This document shows, piece after piece, positions 24,051-38,800 of a stretch of DNA of 64,000 nt. Source of the DNA: Nemopilema nomurai. Its lineage: Eukaryota; Cnidaria; Scyphozoa; Rhizostomeae; Rhizostomatidae. Within the stretch, counting starts at the first letter, position 1. The number at the start of each line of letters is the position of its first letter. The notes beneath the pieces were generated by a model, which was given only the letters and a program-made list of their open reading frames with translations, had not been told where the DNA came from and did not search any database. Both the position numbers and the translations under genes were made by a program. The stretch covers positions 882,273 through 946,272 of the forward strand of contig ML133374.1 in assembly GCA_003864495.1 (NCBI GenBank), written 5' to 3'.

Positions 24051-27000
24051 ATGGAGTTTCCGGAGCTTGGGAAGCATTGCTCACTGGTAGATTGCAAACA
24101 GCTTGGTATGTATAGGTGTAGTAGAATCGCCGGTACCATGACGTCATGACATGTTAGGACTTAGGCCTCGATCGATTTGTTCTGATTTGTTTTTTCTATT
24201 TAAGCATATGATTTTGCTACTTTTGTTTGTCAATGCATCTAAATTATTATGTGATGAAACTTAGAACCCAATCATCTCCAAACAAAATAGGCTCACGCTA
24301 CATTGATCTAATCGAATGAACATGTATAAATGAAGTCTGTTTCACTTGATTTTTCATATAGAGGAGAGAAGTTTAGCATTATAACTCAATTTGTTGTCTA
24401 TTGAAGTTGTAAAATTGTGTTTAGATGTCAGATATTTAAGCTGCAATTGAAATTACGTAAGTAGAGCCTTGATAATCCCAACCTTTTGTTCTCTTGTAAT
24501 CTACACTCTTGTGAGTTACGAAACATATTTCTAGATTTTTTGCCAGCCGATTGCGATCTTTGCAAGAAAGTTTTTTGGTAGGTAAAACATTCACCTTTGA
24601 AAATCATGTTTACATCAGCATACCCTAATATAAACCTGATATCTCTGTAAAGATTTCATCATTTTTTGCTTTATCATTATACAGAAAATATGTATAGTAA
24701 ATTTTCGCAAACACTCCTCATGTTTCCCAAGCTGGTCACAAGCTTGCAAGGTTTATTTTATATTTATTTTAAATTTATCTGAGTCATTTTATTTTTGTTG
24801 CTTATCTTTGTGTATTATTGCTCATTAGGTATGTTTGCCCCAAGCAATTGCTTTTGCAAGAGAAGTCCTATGAACACTAGGCCACTAATAAGGGCTTTAT
24901 TCAATGAAAAGGCCTGGCTTCTTCTATCTTCTATGCTTTTTGTAGCAAAGGGAACCAATTGCTTTTTTGTTACGCTCCTTGCATGCTGAGCTTATTAATT
25001 CTTGAACTTTTTAGCAAGGACCATGTTGGGTATGAACAGCATAAATGTACTGAAAAATACCAAAAGGTGAGAAATAACCATGCAATGCCTAGAAAGTTTT
25101 CAGTGGCATGATTATTCTCTAAACTTTGTATCTGAATGGAAATTGGAAAACAAAGAGGTAAAAGAGTATTTTGATTGGCAAAATGTTCATCATCAAAGTG
25201 AAATTATGCACAATTTGTGTGGAAGGTGAAGGTCTGTTTCCATTTAATAAATATAATTCAATAAAGGAGCTAGGCTGATTCTGTTTATTTCACTATTTCA
25301 GGATAGAAGAGTTCCAGTCTGTCCACTATGCAACCAACCAATATCGATAAAACCAGGGGAAAGTCCTGACAGGAGGGTTAGTGTTGTCAAGTTTTATCTC
25401 CAGAGTTCTTGTGATTGTGTTCAGAATAGAACATCCTAGAGTGCTTTGGAAAGCATTTATGCCATTCTGTTACGAAGCCTGATGAAAAGCAAAACCGTTG
25501 CCTTTCTTGCAAATGATGTCTTAGAAATATTAATGTCTCACACTTCTCATGTTATTGTTACTAACAGGGTTATTGCTAATTCTAATGAAATTCTTTTAAT
25601 GTGATATTGCCTGTTGGATAATGCTTCTGTTACTTTTTTATGTCCAAACTGTTACAGCAAATCATTGATTTGTTTTCAGGTAAATGAGCACATTGAAAAT
25701 GACTGTAAATCTGATCTAGCTATAGCGAAAAGAAAGGTACTTCTGATGCTTTCATTTTTCCTTCATGTTTGATTATCTATATATTGTATGTGCAAATCCT
25801 TAGTTATTATTAACAGTTCAGATGTTTTCGCATCAATATCTGAATCAACATCAAGGTATCAAAGCATTAGAGTATGACCATTTGATCTATAAATTGGTAG
25901 TTAATCTGATAGATATTGAAGATCTATGAATTAAAGTTCATTTGAAGGTTTTTTAATTTTTTATTCTAGACATACACTAATAGATGTTCTGTTAAGGGAT
26001 GCAAGCAGAGAGAGGTGCGTCAATGGTCTATGCAATTGGTGCATATTATGTACAGATTTAAGACCCTGCATTAATGCTTTCTATAGAAGAAAGAAAGAAA
26101 AAAGAAATACAAAGCATTGTATTATATGTTTAATGTATACAATTTAAGTCAAAATAAGAACAACTTTAATTCAACAAATGAGCATGGGAGTTGCATCAAA
26201 AAAATGTTCTTTATGTTCTCGTAAACCAAGCTATTTGATAAAGAAGGGATGATGACTTTAGAAGCTTATTGTATCCAATTTAGATGGGAAATGGGTTTCT
26301 AAGTCCAAAATAGGAATCAAGTTTTATTTTACAATCTCTTTTGGCAAAATAGCCTAAATCTAGAAATCACAGGACAGTTGTAAAGATGGCAAATAAATGG
26401 TAACATTTATTTGTTACTGTCTTGATTTTTGGTTTTGTCTCTATTTTTTCAGCTTGTCCCTGTCACCTGTGGAACTTGTAGAAGAAATTATTGTCTGCGG
26501 CATCGTCATGAAAATGATCACGATTGTGTAGCTACAATGCCTTCAACTGGGTGAGTTATTGAATATGAAGATTCTAACAAATTTCTGCAATTTTTTAAAA
26601 ATGAGTCGAGCTACCCTTTGAGTTAAACAAAAAATAAATGGATGTTTGCCTTTCAAATAGAGCTGTTGAAGCAGCCCTTAACTTGTATGCTTAGCTGCTG
26701 TTCCAAAGGCAGTGGTTGGGAATCTGGAACAAATATATGAACTAGTCCCCCTGATTTTCAATATCCCCACTATAGGCATTAGGCTTTCTAAATTAGAGTA
26801 GCCTTCACATAAATGCTTTTCGTGAATAGGAAAGGAATGACTGTCAGGACTATATATTTCAAGTCACATGTTATTGATGTCTGGGTGAGGCAAATTCTAA
26901 TGATAGTTTTGGTTAGAAAAGTGGAGCAAATCAAGTGGATGTTGACTCTGATTCTTGTTGTCCTAATACCTCCCTCTAAAACGTTCTGCTATTTCTTCCA

Positions 27001-29195
27001 AATACATATAGGAACTTTGATTACTTCTGAAGTGTTTCATGCATAATCCTCTATTCATCAAAGAATTGTCCCCGATGTCAAATTGAATTTTCAGTCCCAA
27101 GGACTTTCGAATATTGCAAAGGAGATGTTTTTGAGATTGTATCTGTCCTTGAGCCTGTGTCAATAGCTGCATAGACAATTCATGATTTGAAATTTATGTA
27201 TTGGACATAGTATAGTTTTAATATTTGAAGACTGTATGAGCACTCTTTAGTTATACTAATGTCTTTGGCATCAACCAGAGTTGTTTTAGCTCCATTTGCT
27301 TTGTTTAAGATAACACAATTTTTTGTCCTGTAGGCCAACAAAGTCTTTTGCTTCTCGCGCTGCTGGGTTTGTTTGCATTTTTTCTTCTTTCTTTCTTTAT
27401 GCAAGTTGTAAAAACCCAGAAAGTTTCAAATCGTTTTTAACTCAGCATTGTGTGATCTCTGCACCATGCGTTCTTTTCTAAAGAATTTAACCATTCTCAT
27501 TCCTAGAGTCATGTGCTATCTTATCCTATTCTTAATACTTGGTTAATGTTCTCCTTCGCTTTTGTTTATTGACATTTAGGCAGGCGGCTGCTGCAAGATT
27601 CGAGTCCTATAATACATCTAGGAGACCTCAAGCGCATCAGAATTCGTACGCATCTTCTACAGGAAGTACCTCTACCAGGTACCTTACTTTTCTGTCTGTT
27701 TTAGCTCCTTGTGGATATATATTCCCTTGTGTGTGGGTAGATATTGCCGTAAGAACAATTTCCTAGCCTAGCTTCTATGCGTTTGAGAATTCATTGGTGA
27801 AACCTTTAAGAGTGTAATGAATTTTCAATTTATTTAGTGGCTCCCTTCCCTCTAAAGGAATTTTTGATCCCTTCCTTTGATGGTACCATTTAAGGAAATC
27901 TCCTTCTGTTTTTCTAATTCGGCATTTATCAGGGATTTTGAAAAAGTAGATGATATACGATATCATGTTATCAAATCTAATCTTAGTACAAAAATTATGC
28001 TTTCGCACAATCTAAGACTCCAAGACTTTAACATGTTATCGTGTTCATGAAGCAGGCAGTTTGGAAATCAATCCAATTCAGGAAGCAATTCACAAAGATC
28101 AAGCGCAGTGCAAAGCCACCAAGGGGGAATGGTAATTTGACATTTTGTGAACTCCCCTCTAGACTTTGAAACTACTGCTGCAATAAATCACTCTTTAAAA
28201 GTTTCGTAAATATCAAGTTTTTAAGGCTGAACGAGTAGTCCTCAAGCCAACATTGTTTGATTCATTTCTAGAACACTACTGCATATTCCTCTGTTTTACT
28301 GCATTACAGCCCCAATAAGTCCTCTCCTTGTAAATAACCAGCTATGCTATACATTTATCTCTTAATTCATTTACCTGCAATTCTGCAGAAAGTATTTCTG
28401 AAACAGCCTGGATATTATTTTCAGAAGTGAATTTTTCTAACTTGTTGTGCCAAGTGCAGGAAATCGGAGTTGTATATTGCGCTGTGCATCATATATTTAT
28501 GTTATAATATTCTTTTTCTATTTCATATTCGTCATTACTTTTCTTCAAAATGTTTTGTTCTTCACAGCGATTTCGGCTGTTTACCAGGGCTGCCTCATGT
28601 CCCATGGTACACAATTTGCAACTGTGCGATTCGGTTCTTTAGCCTTGCTCCTTCCTTTTCTGACAGACCGAGGATGAAGCCTTAGCCTTCGCACTACAAG
28701 CGTCTCTCGCGGATGGCCAGCAGAGCAAATCAGAGACGCATTCAAGCAACGCAGATGATGCCGACCAGGATCTTGCGCTTGCCCGTGCAATAGCGCAGTC
28801 AGAAATCGACGAGAGAAACAGACAGCGAGGGGCTTCTCAGGTTGGTTTGTTGCCTGGAATCTTCAGTTGCTTCCATTGCCTTTTTGGTCACTCTTGGTTC
28901 TTCCTTGGGTCTCTCTTGGTTCTCTCTTAGTTCTTCCTCGAACCTCTCTCGGGTCTCCCTCGGGCTTCTCACGGATCCCCTTTGGGCTTCTTTATTACTA
29001 ACCGATATTTGTCTTGTAGATGCCAGTAGTTATCCTTTTACTGACACTATCACCGATCAAAATTTCAACTCTAACAGAAGCATTAATGCAATAAATCATG
29101 TGAGATTTTTCAGTCTTCTTACTTTTTAATAAATTTCATTTTTATTTTCTCCACAGAATCGCTCAGACAAGGGTTCAAGTTGCAGTGTCACATGA
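24051..29195 (+). CDS. ZFAND2: AN1-type zinc finger protein of the AIRAP/AIRAPL family
   Basis: ZFAND2 proteins couple the proteasome and p97/VCP to ubiquitinated or translocation-stalled proteins, the A form under arsenite or proteotoxic stress. Exons: 24051-24105, 24535-24577, 25015-25066, 25302-25376, 25680-25736, 25970-26014, 26453-26550, 27334-27366, 27580-27678, 28056-28131, 28667-28840, 29157-29195. All phases fit and give 281 residues. The first AN1 finger follows MEFPELGKHCSLVDC, with CDLCKKVFCKDH, QHKC and VPVCPLC (residues about 10-70). The second runs from NRCSVKGCKQRE to LRHRHENDHDC (about 95-137). Ubiquitin-interacting motifs are EDEALAFALQASLAD (about 213) and DQDLALARAIAQSEID (about 247). 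The protein ends CSVT, a CaaX box. UIMs plus CaaX make it closer to human ZFAND2B (AIRAPL) than to ZFAND2A. Confidence 0.95.
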
Positions 29196-32100
29196 CCTAG
29201 TACCTCATTTAATTTTTATCAATGAACATGTATATCTTTATAATTTTCAAAATCTGCATAAACTTACTTCATTAACACTTTCTGTCGTTGATATTTACCA
29301 TTTACAATATTATTTAACATATTATGATGTTTTTGTACACCGTATACAAAATATGCAAAATGTATTTTTAGTTTAAACCAGGAGTGCCTTTTGAAACTTA
29401 TCTCTGTCAAGGGTCTTTTTCGCTGGGAATGCTCTAGAAGTCCTTGGTTTTGCATGTTGCTCCGGATGTATCATTTTACCAAATCAGATGTTTCGATACA
29501 AAATAGATGATTTAAAAAATAACAAATCATAATAATAATAGAAAACGTTTACAAAAGCTAAATTGAAAGACTTTTGCAGTTTAGAAAAGGGGGAATAGAA
29601 AGTATGTATTTTATTTTTATATAGACTGTAACGAGTCATAATTTTGATTGAAGACAGTGTTGAATTTTTAAGGCCCATTCCCAACTCTGTGATCGCTTTT
29701 AGGGAAAATAAATCAGCAACAAATAATTTGTCGTTTAGTGTTTAGGTCACTTTTCATTCACTAAAAGCAAATGGAAGAAAGATGGAGAAGCTCCAATAAG
29801 CGATCTTTTGCTGTACATCGTTGATGCATGGTCTCCGAGAAATGAGAGTTAGAGCGAAGTGTTTTATGAACCCTACTGCCAGTGTCCTCGCGACAAAAAT
29901 TGGTAGGATTTGTCATGTTGAAACAACGCTAAAATCTTCAAGGCAGGCCAGTTTTTCAGCAGTCACTTTTCCTGCCGAGCAGTCGTTACTTCAAAGCATG
30001 ACTCTTCAGCTGTACTAGCTGTCTCTCTACTAAAGATGGATGGTTCTTCAACGTAGCCAGAAAGCGATAGGTTGACTCTGCTTGGCCCTAGTGAAAGCAG
30101 TACGGCGAATACTGATAGGTTGTCTTGTCAAGATACTCATCAACTGTTATTATTTGATAGTTTCAATTGTAGGTTTGTTACAAATGTGGCAAGGTTAAGT
30201 GACCAAATTGAGAGATTTCACGATTGCATGGACTCTCTGCGTGTTATAAATGAACTGATACCCATTTTCCCTCAAAACTCCAACTCTACTTGTCTTTGTA
30301 CCTTAACAGTCTTTTGTCAAAGATTTTTTAAAAAAGTGACATCAGGCCAGAGGCACATACGATGCCAGAAAAAGTGAAGTTAATTTCTTTGGAAAATTTC
30401 TTAGCAAATCAAGTTTAAGGGAAAAGCCAAATGTGGTTGTGTTTGATTTTCTAATGAACAGGTCATCAGTTTGTTTGAAAAGTTGGAATTATATTATCGT
30501 TACAAATGATAGTAGGCCAGCTATCTTTATTGATTTGCTAGTCTAATCAGTATACCTGTTAGAAGCGAAAAGGCCGATTGCCATCGAACAATCATAAGTG
30601 TAGTTCATGTTGTAGCTCATTTGTCCTTCAAGCAAAAGAAATTAGTGTTCATAAAGCAAAACCTTGCATTGAGCAAAACCTGTTGTTAGGCTAACATGGC
30701 CTTATTCAGAATATAACGGAAGACTTGCAGATGCGTATTCGGAGAGTTAAAAGGTCTTTTTCAGGATAGTATGATTTGCGAAAACACGAGATTCTTCGGG
30801 TCGCGTAATGAACAAAGAGGGCTGGTACCAAAAGAAGCTCGTTTGAATTGCGTATGTTGGAGGTGTTAATTCCAACAGTAAAATGCAGAGAATTGTCAGA
30901 TGTGTGGCTAATCACTGTCGAACATTTCGCTGCTTTTTACAAAAATATGCAGTTTGTCAATTGAGAATTGCTTTTCTCATTACTATTTAAACAATAATGC
31001 TTCATCTTACAAATGTTGTCTATTTCTGTGTAAAATTATCCGAGAAACAATGTTTTGGAATAAAGATTTGGATAGTAAAAAGTTGGCATTCCAAAACATA
31101 TGGATAGATTCTCTAATTTTTTCCTAATTCTAAGTTTTGAAAAACCGAAATTTCTCCTTGTGTAAAGCGTGGGAAATTGAAAACGCCTAGATTTTATGTT
31201 GAAATTAAAAATGAAAAGATTTTACCCTTGAATCAACTTGCTTAGTAAATATATGGATCCTCTTCGAATACTCACCTTTTTCTACTTTAATTCAACGCGC
31301 ACTGCTAATATTTAGTCGAAGTTCATAAAAACATAGAGATTTTGTATGAAAATGTTTTTCCTCGTTTAAATTCAACGGCTCTTATCGACTAGTAGAATTC
31401 TGGCATGGTATTAATGCTGTCAAAAGTTTCTACAACCTTATGTTATAATCACAGAGCTTCAATGGTGATACTTTTGTATTCATTTTTTAAGAACCTAAAG
31501 TTACAACTGTATTTCTGCATGCATACGTGAGACCCAATGGCGGAAATAAGGGAGAGAGAAGAGCTAAAAATACTCAATAACAGGAAGGGTCAATACTCAA
31601 ATACTCAATGTTAGAATTTTTCGAAACGTGTTTAGGTCGAGGGCAAATCACTCCAATTGTTTTATCAAAACATCCCTGAAAATCCTATTGTTTTCGTGGA
31701 AATCTCGTAGGCAATTTGCAAGAGTGAATTGCCCATCGGTTTAGGTGGTGTTCAGAGCAGAAGGCTTTGTTTTGTAAATGGTTAATGAAAACTGTTCAAC
31801 AGGGCCCATTTGTAGACTATAGCAGATAAGATGAATGGAAAGAAGATTTTATACAAAGTGCTAAAGATGGGTGAACAGAATGGACAGTTTAAAAAATTGT
31901 TTCTTATTGAGGTGATATTCTACGGTATGGCCAACTGGCAGCCAATTTTCGGTATTGTAAGTGCTCTGTGCCATGTTGTATCTATTATTTTGTCTTAGCT
32001 TTGACAATAATGGTGAAACATTTCTCAAAATACATTTTGTGCGGTACTAAACCAGTATACTAAACCAGTATGAATTCATTGTAGATGATCATGAAAACAA

Positions 32101-32840
32101 AATTGCCCCCTTGTCCCCTATTCAGGATCGAAACAGGCTTATAGGCGTATTCGTAGATGAAATTCAGAGTAAATGAGACAATACTTATTGTACTAACTTT
32201 CATGATCAATCAACTTTTAAAAGGCGAAGTAATCGTTGGTATCATCATGGATCAACTTCAAATCTTATTACCTTATTTGTTGTTGTAATCGAAAACAGTC
32301 ACTGACTTAACTGCTCAAAAGAAAGTAAGCCCTAGGCTGCTAAAAGAGTTGCAAAGTAAAATAGCTTCCAGTAGAATTTAATTGCCTTTTCCATTTGGAA
32401 CATGAATAGTTATAATTATTAGATTGTGAAAATCGAGATGTTTTGCCTCAACCATTTCCCTTCTGGCATCCATCTTTGCGTTGATGTGTTAGTGTACATT
32501 CGCAGGTAGCTGATTGGTTCATTGCACAGCTGAATAGATCCAGACCTCTTGTCCACGTTCGCCCAGCGCGCATGCATAATGAGCTTGTCAAGGTTATGCC
32601 ATTGCAGTCACATGGCGTCGAAAACCTCGGAAATTATTTGCTACTAAGTGCTATTTACGAACTGAAATGATGGACACATAGATATATTTCACTATCATTA
32701 CTCGCTTGTTGCATCAAGCATTGATTTATATATTCATTATTGATATTTGCTTTGAGTATACCTTATATTCTGGGTGTTGAATCTTGTAGAAGTAGGCCGT
32801 TCCCTCCTTTCGAAGGAGAGCAAGGTAGTTTTATTTGATC
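29196..32840. other. Intergenic region ZFAND2 / LARP1
   Basis: The left part should be the ZFAND2 3'UTR; an AATAAA occurs near 29706-29711. AT-rich with no supported gene. The open frames at 29821-30018 and 30072-30377 have no recognisable content. The LARP1 promoter probably lies near 32500-32800, where an ATTGG (inverted CCAAT) box is found near 32515 and a short CG-bearing stretch follows at 32550-32620. Confidence 0.5.
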
Positions 32841-35800
32841 ATGAGTAGTGTGGAAGTTGCTCCTCGGACAGAGACCAAGACCTTAGAAGACACAGGTTTG
32901 ACGCCAAGAAATGATGAAATTCCATCATCCCCAGAAGCCGATGATGAAAAAATGGATAAGGGAAAGGACGGGAAGAAAAGCCCAGAGCCTGCGCGTGGAC
33001 CGGCCACTGGCAAGAATCCATGGGGAAAAGTGAATTCTCAACTAGGTCAAGGTATTATTTAAAGTTCTTTTGTCCCCGATTACTCTTTATTTCTTGAAAA
33101 ACTAAAGCAATCTTGGATCTTACTTTGACCATAGTAACTTGTCCTTATTGTGAAACTTTACCGATTGACAGCCGCTCTAATTTTTTCAGAAGAGAATCGA
33201 CAGGACTCTCAACCGAACGCTGAAGTGCCTGAAATTAGCGATACGATCAAAGGCCCTGGAAAAGTATTTGCCTTCTTCTTGTAGTTTACTCTGTCCTTTG
33301 CTCAACGTGTCAGATCTCTAGGCATCAAAATCAAATTTATAGATACTGATTTCGATCGTCCGATTATGGCCTATCGGATGTAAATTGAATCAGGTTACCT
33401 GCATGTGTCTATGTTGGAGTATTCTACAGACTGAAACCTCGTGTACAGTGTTTAGGCGGCTAAGGAGCCTGAGAAATGCATTTTCAGCATCCAATTTTCA
33501 ACTGTACCATATGCCGAATCATTAATTGTGTATCATAAAGTTTTGAAAGCAGAAAATACAATTAAACGAAATCCCTTTCTCGGCCCGCATAACTCTTTCA
33601 ATAGACTTCGGGTGGCATTTCTTGTTTACATTTCCAGTAGTTCGACCATGTGCTGTTGATCATCATTATTGACTTTCCTTAGTTTTTCAATTTTGTAATT
33701 ATTTGTTTGGTTTCGTTAGGTCTCTGAGCTGGCAGATATATCTAACTGGCCGAGCTTAGGGGAAGCCTCTAATAACAGACCTCTTCAGGTATTCAGCTAT
33801 TCACACGTCTTCCCTCGTGAAAATTACACGCTGTGTGCTCTCAATGCCTATGTGTTTAGTTTTATTTATTGCTGCAGAAGTACTTCTTGATCATTGCCAT
33901 AGTTTAGACTGCACTAAATTGTTTGGTTATTTAATCAAATGTTGATTTTGCTAGCTAAGTAAGTTTTATAGAGCGTGTGATCAGTAGATATATGATAAAA
34001 ACAGAACTTGTTCTTGCCAGTTTATGTAGAGATTTGTGAAAAACACTGTAATGATTTCCTTCTGGTGAACCCTATATGATAAAAACAGATCTTGTTCTTG
34101 CCAGTTTATGTAGAGATTTGTGAAAAACACTGTACATAATGATTTCCTTCTGGCGAACCCTCAAATTCTAGTTCACTTGGATTTGGATTTGGACAACACA
34201 ACTTGGATTTTAATTTTTTTGCCAGCTACTCATTTCAAACTTTTATTTGATGATTTGTAAACTCATAGCAAATATCATGAACCCTGCAATCACTACATAA
34301 TTTTTAGGAAGTGTTCTCATATATTTCAGTACTGTGCCTGCTTCCAATGTACTACACTGTTATTCCACAGATCCCTTTCCATCCAGAAAGAGTTCAGGAG
34401 ATTTTTGCAAGGAAACATTGAAATGTGTTTTCTGAAACTGCATCTGCTACAAGAAACACCTTCCTACATCTTTAAGTCTTCAATAAGGAATCTTATGACT
34501 TGAATTTAGGATTTATATCTCATATGGGTAGCAATGGCTTTACTTATCCACGCAAATTTGCCTGCACAACCCTCTCTTAATTGGTATTTTGTGAAGCACT
34601 TTGTTTCATTGAATAATCAAGAATATCAACAATTTAACATCAATACTGCAACTTTTTTTGGCTGCCCTAGTTTTTCATGACAAAAATGCAGCATTTATTG
34701 CTATGTAAAGCATTAGATATTTTAAGATCAGAGCCCAATCATAATTTACTGACAATTATGACAACAGTTTAAGTTACTTGCAACAATGTGTGCTGATCTT
34801 CTTGTGTTATTAGACCTCAGAATGGAGATATGTTTTGATATACCTTCTGAATAAAAATAAAATCAAAGTTCAATAGAAATCCAGGCAAATGCTGCTCAAA
34901 TATATATATAATCATAAGGCAAATGCTGACAGAAGGAAATTCTTTCCACAAGGGTGCTACCCAATTGTATCAAACCACTCTTGCTGCTCCAAAAACCAAC
35001 GCGCATTCCACTGGGCCATATGACCCAATGAAATGAGCGATGCATCTTCAAAGCCAACACTAGAGGTTTCACCATAGCCAAGGAAGTTTTAGTTTCGACT
35101 TAAAGCCTTCATCAGAGCCATTTAAACCATAGATATATAATCATAAGGCAAATGCTGACAGAAGAAAAATTCTTTCCACAAGGGTGCTACCCAATTGTAT
35201 CGAAACCACTATTGGTCGGAATCGAACTCCAGCTTGCTGTTCAAATAACTGTTATTTTCAAGTGCAAAGAAGGAAACAGTATTTGACTGCTAAATTGCTT
35301 CACCTCCCCCTATCATATACAAAAAGTTTTTCACATTTTTCACACTTTCAAGGTTAACAAAGTTGAACCTTTCTGATTTTGGTGTTGTCATTTTGGAAAG
35401 TACTGTAGCCTAAACCGTTTCTATTAATGTAAGCCATATCTGTTTTATCTTTGGGTATTTGAGAATAAGTTCAATATATCAGTTCAATATTAGCATAAAT
35501 TTCAAAAGTATATTTTATATCACACTTTTCAGATTGCATATTCTGTTTTGCTGTCAAAAATGATTGTTGACTGCTAGGTTTATTTTGTAATATTTATCAT
35601 ATCATTACATTTTCATGTGTACAATTTTTTAGAATTAGACCTCAGGCTCTGAAAACTTGTTACGTAATTTATTGCAAAATTTTCAAGTTTGCATCTACTT
35701 TTTAATTTTGGTTTTGTCTCACCATGAATAAGGATTCTTTCATACCTAATTTTTCTGTATGAGCCTGCAAAGGTGCACCTGGGTTACCCATTGTATTCAT

Positions 35801-38800
35801 TCTTCTGGAGGGGTAGAATAATAAGATCTGTTTTTCTTAAAATAAAACATTTTGTCAATTTGCTTGCTGTCTAGGTAAAATACATTTGTGTAAAACGTTC
35901 TAGGAGAGACAATAGAATTGAATCATTTCAACTTGAAAATAATTTAACTTAAACTCAGGTATTTTGGGGCAAACACTTCAAAGTGTTTATGTTTGTGCTT
36001 GGCTAAATCTAGAAGATCTCTATGTACAGGTCTTTGAAATATATTGTAAGATGGTAAGCAAAGTCTAACCCCTTTCCTATGCTTCAGCATCAGTAATTTG
36101 CCCATAGCTATGTTTTGAGTTTCAAAATTTTGTGATGTCAAATTACCTATATAGATTTTGCTTTATCCACAAAGGTAGTAGACAAAATTGCAGCAGTTAC
36201 AAAGGCAGGAAGTTTGAATGGAAGCAAGAAAGAGAACAGACCGGAAGAAGCACAGCCTGCAGAGCAAGTAACCTCTCCCAAAGGAACCCCAAAGAGAAAA
36301 GGTAGATAATTTTATAAATATATATACACCAAATTTAGGATAATTTTGTATGTATGTTTGCTTTGCATCATTTTCTCAAAAAATGTCTTTTTTTTCTTAT
36401 TCTGTATATAAGTTAATTAATTTCCAGTTATGGAATGGGAAATTTTTCACCACAGCCTGAAGATGAGTAAAATTCGTTTAACTGTTGTACTGAACTGCAT
36501 GTTTGCAATTAATTTCTTGTATTACTATTTTAGGACTGAAACAGAAATGGGTACCACTGAGTATAGAGCCCCCAACATACGTCCCTGGGTCCAGTCTAAG
36601 TCCAAGAGGTGATAGATCGCCTGATGATAGAGGCCAGGGTCGTGGAAGAGATTTCAGATCATTCAACAACACTGGGCCATATAGAGGAAGAGGAAGGGGT
36701 AGAGGACGTGGGAGGGGCCGCGGGCGTGGAAGAGGTAATGTTGAGGCACTCGTTCAGCCATTCTTCTTTTCCTACCTTTTCATCGTTTCTTTTTTGCACA
36801 AAAGGTTACCATGATAAATTTATTCAAGCTCTACACAGTCTTAACAAGCAATCCACAAATGTTGTAAACCAACAGAAAAATTTGTAAAGTTAAATTTTGG
36901 AAAGCAGTTCAGAATTGAATTTGATCTTTTGCCATTTTTTTACTTAATGGGAAAAGTAAATGTCATTTGGCCAGCTCTTCTTCTGTTTGTTATATTAACC
37001 TTGCAATTGTAGGTGGATATGACTATGGTGGTGGATATAATGGTATCCCTATGGCAACATATGTTGATGGACTGTTCATACCTCAGCCCTATGTTGCTCA
37101 ATATTACTATGAAAATGCAGTTGGGATGCAGCAACCGCAGCAGCCTCTTTCTAGCTCTGAAGATGAAATGTTGAAAAACATGATAAAAAAGCAAATGTAG
37201 GTTTGATTTCATTTATAAAGTTCACCACTTCATATTTGATGTTTTCAAAGAAACATTGTAATCTTCTTCTCTGGTTAATGTTGCACAATCATCTGGCCTT
37301 GTCAAGTTGGTATGGAACTCATAAGGCTAATTCTTTGAGTTTGTCACTCACAGTTTTTTTTAAGTGCAGTTTTTTTGCTGTTGCAGAGAGTATTACTTCT
37401 CAGATGAAAACCTTATTGGAGATTTCTATTTGCGACAGCAGGTTCGTTGATTTTTTCTTCTTCTTTTTTTATTATAAAATATTATCTTCGAATTCAATTA
37501 TGAAAACACCTCATATTTTCTAAGTGACAATTTCTACTATATTCTACCCTGAATTAGGCAGAAAGTAGAATTTATTAACTAGTCAACGGTTTGTTTGCTG
37601 AAACACTATTGATATTCACAAAACCACTGTCCCTCTAGGTTTTTCAACGGTGTGGCAAATGTTCACCACAAATTCTAAATTCTTTCTTGTGTCTTGCCGC
37701 CATGTTTGGTCTGGCCCCGCTATGTTATTACGCCACACGCTTCACCTCTGCAGATTTTGTGTCGGGATGATAATGTGGTGACGTTTTACACGAGAGTTAT
37801 CACAACAACTTTGCGGCGTCATGATTCCAGGCTGGACAGGCCTACTGTTATCAAACATTAAGATCGTGGGACGGGCGCGACCTTTAACCCGGCTTGGGGG
37901 CTGGGAATGTTGGCCCTCAAATTGACCTGGCGCAGCTTGTTTCTGCATTAGAAAGGGTAGAGTAGGGGTTCTCTGCGCAAGCGTCAAACTATCGATTGGC
38001 AGGAACAAATGAAATCGCCAAGCATAGGAAACATTTCGGAAGGGCTCAATAGGCCCATTTACCGAAATATTGTTTGATCGTTCGTTTTGAAGCTTCTTTA
38101 CAAGAAACTCGTAACTGCGATCAACATGTGCTAAGAAGCTTTCATAGGCAACTCTCAAGGCTTGGCAATCTTTGGAGCTGCATAGGGGCCTTAAAGAAAG
38201 TAGCCGCTTTACGTTATATGCCTGGTTTTGAAAAAGCAGTTAGGTCGATTGAACTGCTTATACTGCTCATCAAATGAAAATGCCAATGGCCTTGTCGAAA
38301 CATTACTGTGGGCAACAATTATATGAGCAGCAATTTCCAGCACCATAATCTTTGCTCCATTGAAAACTTTTTTTAGTATCAAGGTTTGCCATTCTTTGAA
38401 AAATCTTGAGTTCCAAAAAATTACGCAATGACCAAAAAGCACTACGAATAAACCCCGCCATGAATTGAGGTTTCATCAAGCACATAGTAACTTTTTCTGA
38501 CGATAAAAAGATACGTCGAGTTGTCATCAGTCCTCCACATTTTACGTTGTGCGAATATGTCCCATAATTTCATCTGCTTTTAAGCAGTTTTCACATTTTG
38601 CAATACAAGCACCGCCACGGGCCGTCTTTCCGATACTGGATCATGAAATGTGATGGACTGAAACACTGTACGGTGTTACGACTGAAGTTTGTAATAGATC
38701 TGATTTTGTATGCTGGTAGCAATGTCTAAGATTGAATTTGTTTGAAAAGCGATTTGTATTGATTTTGGTGATTTAAAGCAGGGTACTTCCGTGTGTACCG

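Noticed and set aside
35200..35235. tRNA gene on the minus strand
   Set aside because: Only the B-box-like motif is present; the T-stem does not pair and no acceptor stem is found.
37742..38158. 138-residue minus-strand frame in the large LARP1 intron
   Set aside because: No recognisable domain and no good splice context; kept only as an unexplained open stretch.
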